A DNA stretch of 64,000 nucleotides from Proteobacteria bacterium UBA6156 (lineage in GTDB: Bacteria > Pseudomonadota > Alphaproteobacteria > UBA2136 > UBA6156), in NCBI GenBank assembly GCA_002422365.1, contig DIUO01000010.1:12236-76235 (forward strand), in the 5' to 3' direction. Below are positions 36,571 to 43,669 of the stretch, piece after piece (position 1 is the stretch's first letter; each line of letters starts with the position of its first letter). Both the position numbers and the translations under genes were made by a program. The notes under the pieces were generated by a model, which saw only the letters and a list, made by a program, of their open reading frames with translations, searched no databases and was not told the origin of the DNA.

Positions 36571-36678
36571 AGCACCGTTTCCCGGGGTGGCAGGGTCACA
36601 TTTGGTAACAAATGTGGGGCCCCCGCCCACACCATTCCGGCGGAGGCCGGAACCCGGGATCTGGAAAATACAAGCACC
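36571..36678. repeat. Structured palindromic repeat, alpha family copy C, with nested insertion
   Basis: Apical stem CACATTTG-GTAA-CAAATGTG and outer CCCGGG/CCCGGG are intact, and AGCACCG lies at both ends. Relative to copies A and E it carries an additional palindrome ATTCCGGC-GGAG-GCCGGAA (36634-36652) in the descending arm, which looks like one repeat inserted into another. Confidence 0.85.
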
Positions 36679-36681
36679 GCC

Positions 36682-36715
36682 CCCAAAGCAAAAGCCCGGC
36701 AACCGCCGGGCTTCG
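36682..36715 (-). terminator. Intrinsic terminator
   Basis: AAGCCCGGC and GCCGGGCTT pair around AACC; read on the - strand it ends in a T-rich run. It serves the gene at 36716. Confidence 0.75.
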
Positions 36716-37123
36716 CTAATCCGCTGCCATGTTGGCGGTCTTGTAGGCATGCATCAACGCCAACATCGCCGCCATCAGGGCCTGCTCGGGCGTGCAGTTC
36801 AGCACGGCAGCGGCATTTTTGAGGGTCAGCTCATATCTCCGCCGCAAGACGCTGTCGCGCAGAAAGGTGCGAGTCTGGCCCTTCGTGGCCGTTTCACGCG
36901 CTATCTGCACAAACGTCAGCATAGATATGTCTTCCATGCCGATTTCCGACTCTAACCTAAGCTGATATGCCATCAGCGGGTCAGTCTCGGCGTTACCTGC
37001 CGACTGCATAAATGCCAACAGCTCGCATGCTGATTCATGCAGAGGGGTACCGCGACGCAGTATGAAATCGCGGTTAATCCTCGAAAAATCTCTCTCAAAC
37101 TCTGGAGAGACAAACATACGCAT
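36716..37123 (-). CDS. Hypothetical protein
   Basis: The 135-residue soluble helical protein is rich in Arg, Leu and Ala (FSRINRDFILRRGTPLHE; LRRRYELTLKNAAAVLN). The start at 37123 is set by GGAGG five bases upstream; the ORF is open to 37228. It has no signal and no known family. It forms its own unit with a terminator. It is one of a series of short minus-strand genes around rplM-rpsI. Confidence 0.55.
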   Translation of the reverse strand: MRMFVSPEFERDFSRINRDFILRRGTPLHESACELLAFMQSAGNAETDPLMAYQLRLESEIGMEDISMLTFVQIARETATKGQTRTFLRDSVLRRRYELTLKNAAAVLNCTPEQALMAAMLALMHAYKTANMAAD

Positions 37124-37204
37124 GGTGTCCTCCATTATCTGAGGGGGGAAAAGGTCAGGGGCAAGCCCCATTTGGCTGCGGTTGTACCCATAAAATATTG
37201 TTTT

Positions 37205-37243
37205 GTACACAAAAAACTGCCCCGGCACAAAGCCGGGGCGGTC
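37205..37243 (-). terminator. Intrinsic terminator
   Basis: GCCCCGGC and GCCGGGGC pair around ACAAA, with a T-run on the - strand. It ends the unit of the gene at 37281. Confidence 0.8.
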
Positions 37244-37280
37244 GTCGCGTTGGGTGCGGGCAGTGGGCAGCTAAGGGGGC

Positions 37281-37796
37281 CTAAGCCTCATACCCCATAC
37301 CTGCCAGCCTGACGCTGATGAGGTACGTCTTCCATTGCACGGAATACGTCATCAGCATGTTCCAGGCGCCCTGGGTGTCAAACCACTGCTGCGGCACCCC
37401 AAAAATCGGTTCAGGGGTATGTAGGCGCCTCGGACCAACCTCCTGGACGATCACGTCCATGTCTGCCGGAGACACACTCACGGTGTCGAAGGGATCGCCG
37501 CCGATAAAAGACGCCATGGTGCCGCCAGACTGCGTGCCGGGCAAGACGCACTCAATGCCGTCATACCAGACCGCCTCGTGGCAACCCACGTTGGGCAGCA
37601 ACGCCCGCATAATCTCGTCTTGCGACGGCAAAAATGCATGCCGCCGCAGAAAGATACCGTCGACATTGCTGCCGACCCGCTGGGCCATAACGCGGGCCGA
37701 AGGCTCCAGCCGGGCCGACTTTGCGGCCCACAGGTCGCTTGCACCCAGTCCGAAGATGTGCAGAGTCATGAGAAATACGCGAATGTACCTTTCCAT
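37281..37796 (-). CDS. Secreted hypothetical protein
   Basis: The 171-residue product has a signal peptide (about residues 1-24, FLMTLHIFGLGASDLWA). The mature protein has two Cys (VGCHEAV and ECVLPG) that could pair, an Asp/Val-rich segment and aromatic residues near the end. The start at 37796 has AAGGGG eight bases upstream; the ORF extends to 37835. I do not recognise it. It is a single-gene unit. Confidence 0.55.
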   Translation of the reverse strand: MERYIRVFLMTLHIFGLGASDLWAAKSARLEPSARVMAQRVGSNVDGIFLRRHAFLPSQDEIMRALLPNVGCHEAVWYDGIECVLPGTQSGGTMASFIGGDPFDTVSVSPADMDVIVQEVGPRRLHTPEPIFGVPQQWFDTQGAWNMLMTYSVQWKTYLISVRLAGMGYEA

Positions 37797-38036
37797 TTGA
37801 GATCCCCTTATCTGGAAAGAAGAAAGAGAGTTCAAGAAAAACGCAACTTACAAGCAGATGACCCATCTCACACCCAAACGCGCCCACCGGCAATACAATT
37901 CATACGTATAAACCACATTTTTCCCTTTACAGCCGTCATATTCCTATCTATAAGGCGCACAACCCCGGATGGCGAAGGGGCTGGTCACCGCACCGATATT
38001 CCCCCTGCGGCCCGTGCGCCCAACCTGAAAAGGTTG

Positions 38037-38066
38037 TTGTATTACGTCAAGTAATTGTCGTAATAC
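38037..38066 (+). promoter_or_regulatory. rplM-rpsI promoter with internal dyad
   Basis: TTGTAT (38037-38042) and TAATAC (38061-38066) are separated by 18 bases. TATTACG (38040-38046) and CGTAATA (38059-38065) form an inverted repeat covering both elements. The rplM ATG is 25 bases downstream. Confidence 0.55.
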
Positions 38067-38090
38067 CTTCATAGTATTAAAGGTACTACA

Positions 38091-38549
38091 ATGAACATCA
38101 CCCACAGCATCAAGGCGAGCGACGCCAAGCACGAGTGGTTCGTGGTCGACGCCAACGGCATCCCGCTGGGCCGCCTTGCCACCACCATCGCTCTGCGCCT
38201 GCGCGGCAAGCACAAGCCTAACTACACTCCCCATGTCGACAACGGCGACCATATCGTTGTTATCAATGCCGAGAAAGTGAAGCTCACCGGCAACAAAGCC
38301 CGCAACATGGAATTTCACTACCACACCGGTTACGTGGGCGGCCTCAAAACCATCATCGCCGGAGACGAACTGGCCGGCAAACACCCCGAGCGCGTCATTC
38401 AGCGCGCCGTGGAGCGTATGATGCCCAAGGACAGCCCGCTCTCCCGCCAAATGTTCACCAAGCTGCATGTTTACAAGGGTGAAGCCCACCCCCACAGCGG
38501 CCAGCAACCGCAAGAGCTCAAACTGGGCGCCAAAGAAGGGGTACGCTAA
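38091..38549 (+). CDS. rplM: 50S ribosomal protein L13
   Basis: The 152-residue ribosomal protein has the usual [18 protein letters not shown] start, [20 protein letters not shown], and the [20 protein letters not shown] signature. Its length is normal. It is translationally coupled to rpsI by a TAATG overlap, the standard pairing. Confidence 0.98.
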   Translation: MNITHSIKASDAKHEWFVVDANGIPLGRLATTIALRLRGKHKPNYTPHVDNGDHIVVINAEKVKLTGNKARNMEFHYHTGYVGGLKTIIAGDELAGKHPERVIQRAVERMMPKDSPLSRQMFTKLHVYKGEAHPHSGQQPQELKLGAKEGVR

Positions 38550-38974
38550 TGTCTATCGCCGCGAATATCGAAGCCGCCAACAAAAAGGCAGGCAAGTTCT
38601 ACGCCACCGGCAAACGCAAAACCTCGGTTGCCCGTGTGTGGGTTACCAAGGGCACCGGTACCATCACCATCAACGGCCGCACGCTGGAAGACTACTTCGG
38701 CCGCCCCGTGCTGCAGATGATTGCCAACCAGCCGTTCTTCGCCATCGACATGGCCGGTAAGTTCAACGTGGTGGCCCGCTGCCACGGCGGCGGTCTCTCC
38801 GGCCAGGCCGGTGCGCTGCGCCACGGCATCGCTAAGGCGCTGAACGACTACGACGCCGCCAACCGCCCGGCACTGAAGAAGCTCGGCTACCTCACGCGCG
38901 ACTCCCGCGTGGTGGAAAGCAAAAAGTACGGCAAGCACAAAGCCCGCCGTTCCACCCAGTTCAGCAAGCGCTAA
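38549..38974 (+). CDS. rpsI: 30S ribosomal protein S9
   Basis: The 141-residue protein has [35 protein letters not shown], and the basic C-terminus ending in [13 protein letters not shown] that reaches the P-site tRNA. A perfect terminator lies 17 bases downstream. The short N-terminal extension of about 15 residues is common in alphaproteobacteria. Confidence 0.98.
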   Translation: MSIAANIEAANKKAGKFYATGKRKTSVARVWVTKGTGTITINGRTLEDYFGRPVLQMIANQPFFAIDMAGKFNVVARCHGGGLSGQAGALRHGIAKALNDYDAANRPALKKLGYLTRDSRVVESKKYGKHKARRSTQFSKR

Positions 38975-38990
38975 GCCTGCTGCAACACAA

Positions 38991-39024
38991 CCACAAGCGC
39001 CCCAACCGGGGCGCTTGTGGTTTT
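38991..39024 (+). terminator. Terminator of rplM-rpsI
   Basis: CCACAAGCGCCCC and GGGGCGCTTGTGG, 13 bp, pair around AACC and are followed by TTTT. Confidence 0.92.
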
Positions 39025-39033
39025 AGCGTCAAC

Positions 39034-39059
39034 AAAAAAACCGCCCCATCACAGGGCGG
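39034..39059 (-). terminator. Intrinsic terminator
   Basis: CCGCCC and GGGCGG pair around CATCACA. A run of seven A on the + strand gives the T-run for the minus-strand gene at 39068. Confidence 0.82.
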
Positions 39060-39067
39060 GCCGTCGT

Positions 39068-39523
39068 TCATCCTACGAGAAGGGTTCTATGCTCCAGCAT
39101 AAGATAGGCCTGCCCCGGCCGCCAGTAGGCAAGAACACGGGTTCCAAGCTTGCGGCCCAAGGTCTGGCCGTAGGCAAACTGGAAGGTAAGCCTTGCCTCG
39201 TCGTTATCCAGCCGAAGCAGCGCATCAGGGACCGTCACCCGATGGGAAAACACCGACGTTTCAACCGCCAACCCGGTGCAGATATCCCGGATATCCAGGG
39301 CGGTTGCCGCCGCCACACCGGCTTCCCAGGCCAGCAACCTGGCTTGAGAGGTTTTCAGACGCGCATCAGCCTCCTTCGAAGGCAGAAGCCGGGCCACCCA
39401 CCAGTCAAACTGGTACTGCTGGTGTAAGCTGAGTGCGCGATTCAAACCTAATCGCAGGTACAAAAGAACGCTTACACCCAACGCAAGCATAGTTGCCAAT
39501 ACGGCCAGTATAAATTCAACCAT
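39068..39523 (-). CDS. Membrane-anchored hypothetical protein
   Basis: The 151-residue protein has one N-terminal transmembrane helix (about 2-24, FILAVLATMLALGVSVLLYL). A soluble domain with several tryptophans and arginines follows. No Cys-rich or enzymatic motif is seen and no family is recognised. The start at 39523 has GAGGA upstream; the ORF is open to 39586. It is a single-gene unit with a terminator at 39034. Confidence 0.55.
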   Translation of the reverse strand: MVEFILAVLATMLALGVSVLLYLRLGLNRALSLHQQYQFDWWVARLLPSKEADARLKTSQARLLAWEAGVAAATALDIRDICTGLAVETSVFSHRVTVPDALLRLDNDEARLTFQFAYGQTLGRKLGTRVLAYWRPGQAYLMLEHRTLLVG

Positions 39524-39616
39524 TGTTCCTCGGCTTTCGCCGCTCCCTAAAAGAGAAAAATTGTACAAGCCGAACGGCTTCAACACATAAGTATACTAAA
39601 AACTCTTACCGTCAAA

Positions 39617-39646
39617 CAAAAAGTAGCCGCCCCAAAAAGGGCGGCT
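39617..39646 (-). terminator. Intrinsic terminator
   Basis: AGCCGCCC and GGGCGGCT pair around a CAAAAA loop, with a T-rich run on the - strand. It ends the unit of the gene at 39671. Confidence 0.8.
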
Positions 39647-39670
39647 CATCGTCAGGGCAGGGGGGTGGTG

Positions 39671-40114
39671 CTACCACCAGAGAGACATCTCAGCGCGTTG
39701 GTCGGTGCACTTCCATACCGAAGGATGGATAGGCACTCTCTTCACCTCCTCGCAGCGCTGGGCAAGGGCGGTGGCGAACGCCTCCCAGTAGAGCTCGGCG
39801 TGCTCGGCGTGCAGCTCGCGCGGCACCGAAACAACGAATGTCAGGTACCCATCGGGCTTCGTCAGAGCAGCATCCAACGCAGGAATGTCCTCAAAGTGGA
39901 ACTTTGCGACATCAGAGGTTGCTTGCCGCATCACGTCGAGAGCTTTCTCGCTCACCTGCGAAGCTTTTTTGAGCTTGCCGAGCGACGTGAATCTCTCATA
40001 GCCCCAGTGCTGCAAAGGCTGCGGCAATTTGCCGAAAGCCCAAGCGGTGCCACCGCATACCAGCAGCAGCAGAAGTGCAAAAACCGTCATTTCAGGCATG
40101 ATTTTACGGCCCAT
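39671..40114 (-). CDS. Secreted hypothetical protein
   Basis: The 147-residue product has a signal peptide (about residues 8-26, VFALLLLLVCGGTAWA). The mature part has a helical region (KKASQVSEKALDVMRQATSD), a beta-like stretch (GYLTFVVSVPREL), and two Cys (QRCEEV and WKCTDQ) that may form a disulphide. GGGAGA precedes the ATG. No known family. It is probably transcribed with the small gene at 40160, 46 bases upstream. Confidence 0.55.
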   Translation of the reverse strand: MGRKIMPEMTVFALLLLLVCGGTAWAFGKLPQPLQHWGYERFTSLGKLKKASQVSEKALDVMRQATSDVAKFHFEDIPALDAALTKPDGYLTFVVSVPRELHAEHAELYWEAFATALAQRCEEVKRVPIHPSVWKCTDQRAEMSLWW

Positions 40115-40159
40115 GGCCGTCTCCCTAAGTGGTGAATTTGGCTCACGCGAAAACGAAGA

Positions 40160-40303
40160 CTAAGACCCACTCACCGGCGCCACCGGCGCCGAACTCTGCA
40201 GCTCGATGCTGCTCTGCCCAGACTGTAAAGCCGAAAGCACCACTATCAAGAACGCCAAGCCGACAAGCGACTTCGCGCAGATTCTCCAGACCGAATTATC
40301 CAT
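40160..40303 (-). CDS. Small single-span membrane protein
   Basis: The 47 codons begin MDNSVWRICAKSLVGLAFLI, with a hydrophobic helix at about 10-25 and a short Ser/Ala/Pro tail ending in VSGS. An AAGGAC sequence lies ten bases upstream. The size and composition (one helix, polar periplasmic tail) match small membrane peptides. There is no homology claim. Support is the frame, hydrophobic helix and neighbouring organisation only. Confidence 0.45.
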   Translation of the reverse strand: MDNSVWRICAKSLVGLAFLIVVLSALQSGQSSIELQSSAPVAPVSGS

Positions 40304-40454
40304 GGTATGAGCGGTCCTTGGCCGCTAAAGAAACGTAAGGGAAAACTCAAGTGACGCCCACCCTACGCCCGAAAATCGAGTAAGGCAATCGTAAGAAACG
40401 AATATTTTTGACGCTCAGCTTCGCTTTGAACCAATTAACCCACACCCCATAAAC

Positions 40455-40490
40455 ACAAAAAAAGGAGAGGGCAGCCACCGCCGCCCTCCC
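40455..40490 (-). terminator. Intrinsic terminator
   Basis: GGAGAGGGC pairs with GCCCTCC, and seven A on the + strand form the T-run. It ends the small gene at 40505. Confidence 0.7.
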
Positions 40491-40504
40491 ACCATCTTTC
40501 AGCC

Positions 40505-40636
40505 CTACTCACTCTGGGCCAGCAGCTCCGCCGGGGGCAGGGCCACAAACGGGCTTCCCGGAAGCGCCTTCCAGAAAACCCAGCCCGGCCACACCAGCAC
40601 AGCCACCAAAAATAAAACAGTCATGAAAGATTTCAT
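40505..40636 (-). CDS. Small membrane or secreted peptide
   Basis: The 43 codons begin MKSFMTVLFLVAVLVWPGWV, a signal-anchor-like helix, and end in PPAELLAQSE. GAGGAGT lies six bases upstream of the ATG and a terminator follows the stop, so it has the signs of a complete small gene. Family unknown. A KOPS-like GGGCAGGG lies inside it on the + strand. Confidence 0.5.
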   Translation of the reverse strand: MKSFMTVLFLVAVLVWPGWVFWKALPGSPFVALPPAELLAQSE

Positions 40637-40785
40637 GCGCCTACTCCTCTAAACCTCCAGCGAGTATTTGCCCAACCATCCTACGCCTCTCACCCAATCC
40701 TACAACCCCCTTGTCTGTATACCGCTGGCATGGTAAACACGCCTCATGTCACACCCCCACCGCCAAAGCGGCCCCCAGGCGTAAT

Positions 40786-40821
40786 TCCTCATATCCTCAC
40801 ACCCTATATCCTCATATCCTA
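40786..40821. repeat. CTCATATC octamer repeat
   Basis: CTCATATC, CTCACACC, CTATATC and CTCATATC follow just before the coiled-coil gene. The same word encodes the signal peptide of the lipoprotein at 17093. Confidence 0.55.
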
Positions 40822-40827
40822 GCGTCC

Positions 40828-41604
40828 ATGCCGTCCTATACTGTCCTCCTCATGCGCCAAGACCGCACCGACCTGCGCCCGTTCCGCATGCACATCGGCG
40901 TCAAAATGTTCTGGTTTTTGGTGTTGCTCGCCATCGGCTTGCCCATTGGCGGCTTTTTGCTGTCGGTCGGCATTCTGGCGCCTGCCTGGCTTAAGCTGGA
41001 TTTCCAAAGCATGCAGCAGAGCGTCGAAGAAGCCCAACACAGCCTCCAACCTCTCCAGCAACAAAATGCCGAGCTCGCGGCCAAAAAGCAGCAGCTGGAA
41101 GAACAGCTTCAGCAAACGCGCGAGGCTCACGCCAAAGCCGAAACCGAAATTACCATGGCCCGCACCGCCCGCACCGAGGCCGCCAGCCGCATTGCCGACA
41201 TGGAAGGCGAGCTGATAACCCTGAAAAAAAGCCTCGCCAGTTACGAGAAAATGCTCAAACCGAAGCTCGACCGCGAGCTGGTGGAATGTGTCGACTTCAC
41301 CGCCACCCTCAACGATGGTGCCGTGGCCTATAAAACCAGCTTCGTCAAAGTCGCGCAGTCGGCCACCATGCCCGCGCGCCTCACCGCCCGCGCGCGCGTA
41401 TCGGTAGGAGACAACGCCATGATGATGGAGCAAGGCCATTCCGGCGCTACCGTGGTTAACCACACGCTGGAGATGTCCAAAGCCCCCAACCTTAAAGGCA
41501 GCATCCCGCTCGGCCAGGCCCAAAGCAGCGGCGCCACCCGCGTGCTAGATATCAAAATCTTCGATGGTTCCCGCGCCGTCGGCTACTGCTGGAAGACATT
41601 CTAA
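40828..41604 (+). CDS. Membrane-anchored coiled-coil protein upstream of bactofilin
   Basis: The 258-residue protein has a short cytoplasmic N-terminus, one transmembrane helix (about 29-53), a coiled coil (about 65-140, QQQNAELAAKKQQLEEQLQQ), and a C-terminal beta-rich domain ending in GYCWKTF. The layout is like the DUF6776-type proteins that neighbour bactofilin genes in other proteobacteria. It may anchor the bactofilin polymer to the membrane or envelope; this is inference from order. The start at 40828 was chosen because upstream codons pass through an octamer repeat. Confidence 0.6.
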   Translation: MPSYTVLLMRQDRTDLRPFRMHIGVKMFWFLVLLAIGLPIGGFLLSVGILAPAWLKLDFQSMQQSVEEAQHSLQPLQQQNAELAAKKQQLEEQLQQTREAHAKAETEITMARTARTEAASRIADMEGELITLKKSLASYEKMLKPKLDRELVECVDFTATLNDGAVAYKTSFVKVAQSATMPARLTARARVSVGDNAMMMEQGHSGATVVNHTLEMSKAPNLKGSIPLGQAQSSGATRVLDIKIFDGSRAVGYCWKTF

Positions 41605-41943
41605 ACGTAGCCGAAAAAGCGCCGATTCCCGGGTTGCGGCGGGGTACGGTTGGGTTACAAATCGCGGGCCCACAGCCCAACCCGGGGTCTCGATGAGACA
41701 AGCCCCTTTGCAAACCCTCCAACTTCTCCTGCCATCCGTAAGGGCATCGTAACGTGTATTTTCACCCGTTTCGCTTAAGTATCTGTAAGCGCATGCCTAG
41801 CTCCTGTAACATAAAAACCATGCACAGCGTCCCATTCGCCACGGGCGCTTTTCAGGCAGGCTGTTTTCGGCTACTGTGGGCTTTAACAGGGCAGGGGTGC
41901 CGCATCGGCGGCATGCCTTGCAAATCAAGGAGAATACACAACC
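41605..41943. other. Spacer with degenerate alpha repeat and bactofilin leader
   Basis: The first 100 bases hold copy D of the alpha repeat. The rest has no supported gene. GGGCAGGG lies at 41889 and a clean AAGGAG ribosome binding site at about 41930 serves bactofilin. Short ORFs here have no ribosome binding site or coding bias. Confidence 0.5.
41624..41704. repeat. Alpha family palindromic repeat copy D (degenerate)
   Basis: GATTCCCGGG, GCGGGGT and CAAATCGCGGGCCC are recognisable and the end reads CCCGGGGTCTCGATGAGACAAGC. Several stem positions no longer pair, so this is an old copy. Confidence 0.65.
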
Positions 41944-42444
41944 ATGTTATGGTTTCTGGGCGGTAAAAAGGGCGGCAACAAGGCCGAGAGCGTCTCGCTC
42001 GACGTCGTCGACCCCCGCGACATCGACGGCCACTGCCTCATCACCGGCAACCTGCAAATCCGTGGCGATGTCTACTTCAGCGGCCAACTGCGTGTCGATG
42101 GCCGCATCGACGGCAAAGTGAGCGTGTTCGAAGGCGGCAAAGGCCAGCTTATCGTCAGCAAAGGCGCCGTCATCAACGGCCCCATTTTCGCCAATACGGT
42201 GCTGGTCGATGGCACCATCAACGGCCCCATGGATGTCGAAGAAAAGCTTGAATGCCGCCCCAACGCCATAATCCGTGGCCGGGTCATCTACGGCAGCATC
42301 CACATTTCCGATGGCGCCAAAATCGAGGCCCAGTGCCAGCAACGCACCACCATCAGCCAAACCTCGCAAGCGTCAGAAGAAGCACCCTTCACCACCCCCA
42401 TCCTCGCCACGCGCGATGTCACCAGCAAGCTCTCCAACGGCTAA
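41944..42444 (+). CDS. Bactofilin (polymer-forming cytoskeletal protein)
   Basis: The 166-residue protein has a short N-terminal tail and a right-handed beta-helix core of about 105 residues (ITGNLQIRGDVYFSGQLRVD; GDV, GRIDGKV and GKGAV-like turns spaced by six). A disordered C-terminus follows. Bactofilins self-assemble without nucleotide and scaffold cell-wall or envelope machinery at particular sites. The coiled-coil membrane protein upstream may be its partner. A gamma-carbonic anhydrase-like gene follows after five bases. Confidence 0.9.
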   Translation: MLWFLGGKKGGNKAESVSLDVVDPRDIDGHCLITGNLQIRGDVYFSGQLRVDGRIDGKVSVFEGGKGQLIVSKGAVINGPIFANTVLVDGTINGPMDVEEKLECRPNAIIRGRVIYGSIHISDGAKIEAQCQQRTTISQTSQASEEAPFTTPILATRDVTSKLSNG

Positions 42445-42449
42445 CCCCC

Positions 42450-42968
42450 ATGCTGCTGCCTCAAAATTTTCTGCCGTTTAAGGGTGTCACGCCGCAAATC
42501 CACCCGCAGGCGTGGCTCGCACCCAATTGTACTATTATCGGAGACACCCACATCGGCGCCCACAGCAACGTCTGGTTCGGCGCGGTGGTGAGGGGAGACG
42601 TCCACCACATCCGCATCGGAGACTACACCAACGTGCAAGACAACGCCGTCATCCACGTCACCACCAACAAATTCCCCACTCTCATCGGCAACCGCGTCAC
42701 CATCGGCCACAGCGCCGTTGTGCATGCCTGTACATTAGAAGACGAATGCCTGGTGGGCATGAACAGCACGGTGCTCGATGGCGCCGTGGTACAAACCCGC
42801 AGCATGGTCGCCGCTGGCGCCGTGGTGGCACCGGGCAAGGTGGTGGAATCCGGCTGGCTCTGGGCAGGCGTCCCCGCCAAACCGATGCGCAAACTCACCG
42901 AAGACGAACTCACCTATCTCGCATGGTCGGCCACGCACTACGCCGCTCTCTCCGCACTCTACCGCTAA
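42450..42968 (+). CDS. Gamma carbonic anhydrase family protein
   Basis: The 172-residue left-handed beta-helix protein has hexapeptide repeats from about residue 20. The three metal-binding His of the family are visible in NAVIHVTT, TIGHSAVVHACT. NVWFGAVVRGDVHHIRIG and AGVPAKPMRKL are typical of the YrdA/PaaY group. It probably binds zinc and may hydrate CO2 or act on CoA-linked substrates. Grouping with bactofilin is by position only. Confidence 0.9.
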   Translation: MLLPQNFLPFKGVTPQIHPQAWLAPNCTIIGDTHIGAHSNVWFGAVVRGDVHHIRIGDYTNVQDNAVIHVTTNKFPTLIGNRVTIGHSAVVHACTLEDECLVGMNSTVLDGAVVQTRSMVAAGAVVAPGKVVESGWLWAGVPAKPMRKLTEDELTYLAWSATHYAALSALYR

Positions 42969-43300
42969 TCATTTTATCTTCAATCACCTCAAACAAGGCC
43001 TTAACCTATTAAGTTAAGGTGCCTGGGCGCACCAGTGTGTGGCCAATACCCCACAAGTGCCTGTTTATATTGCTTACAAAGTGCTTACATGGCCAAGCGG
43101 TTGTTGACAACACGACCCTTCGCTCCGTAAACCTATCCTTAGGTTTCGTAGGGGCCACGGCTTGGGTGTAAAACCCCGAGGTCGTTAGGTGCAGGCGGCG
43201 GCTGGCAACAGCTGGCTTCCGTCCGGCGAAACCAAATGGCCCCGTAAGCGTTAGCCTACGGCAGGCCCCTGAGATAACAAAGATGAAAAGGATCACTCTA
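42969..43300 (+). other. Long leader region with promoter-like sequence and possible structured RNA
   Basis: There is no gene in 332 bases. TTGACA (43104-43109) is followed 18 bases on by TAAACC, a weak -10. Downstream, CGTAGGGGCCA (about 43148-43158) can pair with TGGCCCC and CCTACG (about 43233-43261), enclosing smaller helices. This suggests a folded 5' leader or small RNA before the PMEAP-repeat gene. No known RNA family was recognised. Confidence 0.4.
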
Positions 43301-43582
43301 ATGAACAAGGCTCCCTTGATTATCGCCGGTATCGCCGTTTTGGCTGTTGCTGCTTACCTGGTGTACAACAACAACAACGCAACCCCGGTCGAAGAAGCCG
43401 CTCCCGCTCCCATGGAAGCTCCTATGCCGATGGAAGCCCCCATGCCGATGGAAGCACCCGCTCCGATGGACGCTCCCGCCCCGATGGACGCTCCGGCTCC
43501 GATGGAAGCCCCCATGCCGATGGACGGCGCCGCTCCTGAAGCCGCTCCGGCTCCCGAAGCTGCCCCGGCCGCTGCTCAGTAA
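43301..43582 (+). CDS. Membrane-anchored PMEAP-repeat protein
   Basis: The product is about 93 residues. An N-terminal hydrophobic helix (about 3-22, PLIIAGIAVLAVAAYLVYN) anchors a low-complexity tail. That tail is made of hexapeptides M-[ED]-A-P-[MA]-P repeated about nine times, and it ends in Ala/Pro-rich sequence. AAGGA eight bases before the ATG at 43301 supports this start; an in-frame ATG at 43283 would add six residues. Similar Pro/Ala/Met tails are rigid periplasmic spacers. It is followed by a perfect terminator and preceded by an unusually long leader. Confidence 0.6.
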   Translation: MNKAPLIIAGIAVLAVAAYLVYNNNNATPVEEAAPAPMEAPMPMEAPMPMEAPAPMDAPAPMDAPAPMEAPMPMDGAAPEAAPAPEAAPAAAQ

Positions 43583-43593
43583 GCAGGCCGCTG

Positions 43594-43623
43594 CCAAAAA
43601 GCCCCCACATGGGGGCTTTTTGG
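43594..43623. terminator. Bidirectional intrinsic terminator
   Basis: CCAAAAAGCCCCC and GGGGGCTTTTTGG, 13 bp, pair around ACAT. It serves the PMEAP-repeat gene and the convergent phosphoglycerate kinase-like gene. Confidence 0.92.
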
Positions 43624-43669
43624 TGCGGCATCAGCTCACGTTATCGTCAAAATATACCGAGAAACGCCT

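Noticed and set aside
42969..43300. tmRNA, 6S RNA, SRP RNA or RNase P RNA
   Set aside because: None of their conserved core sequences could be recognised; kept only as an unclassified structured region.
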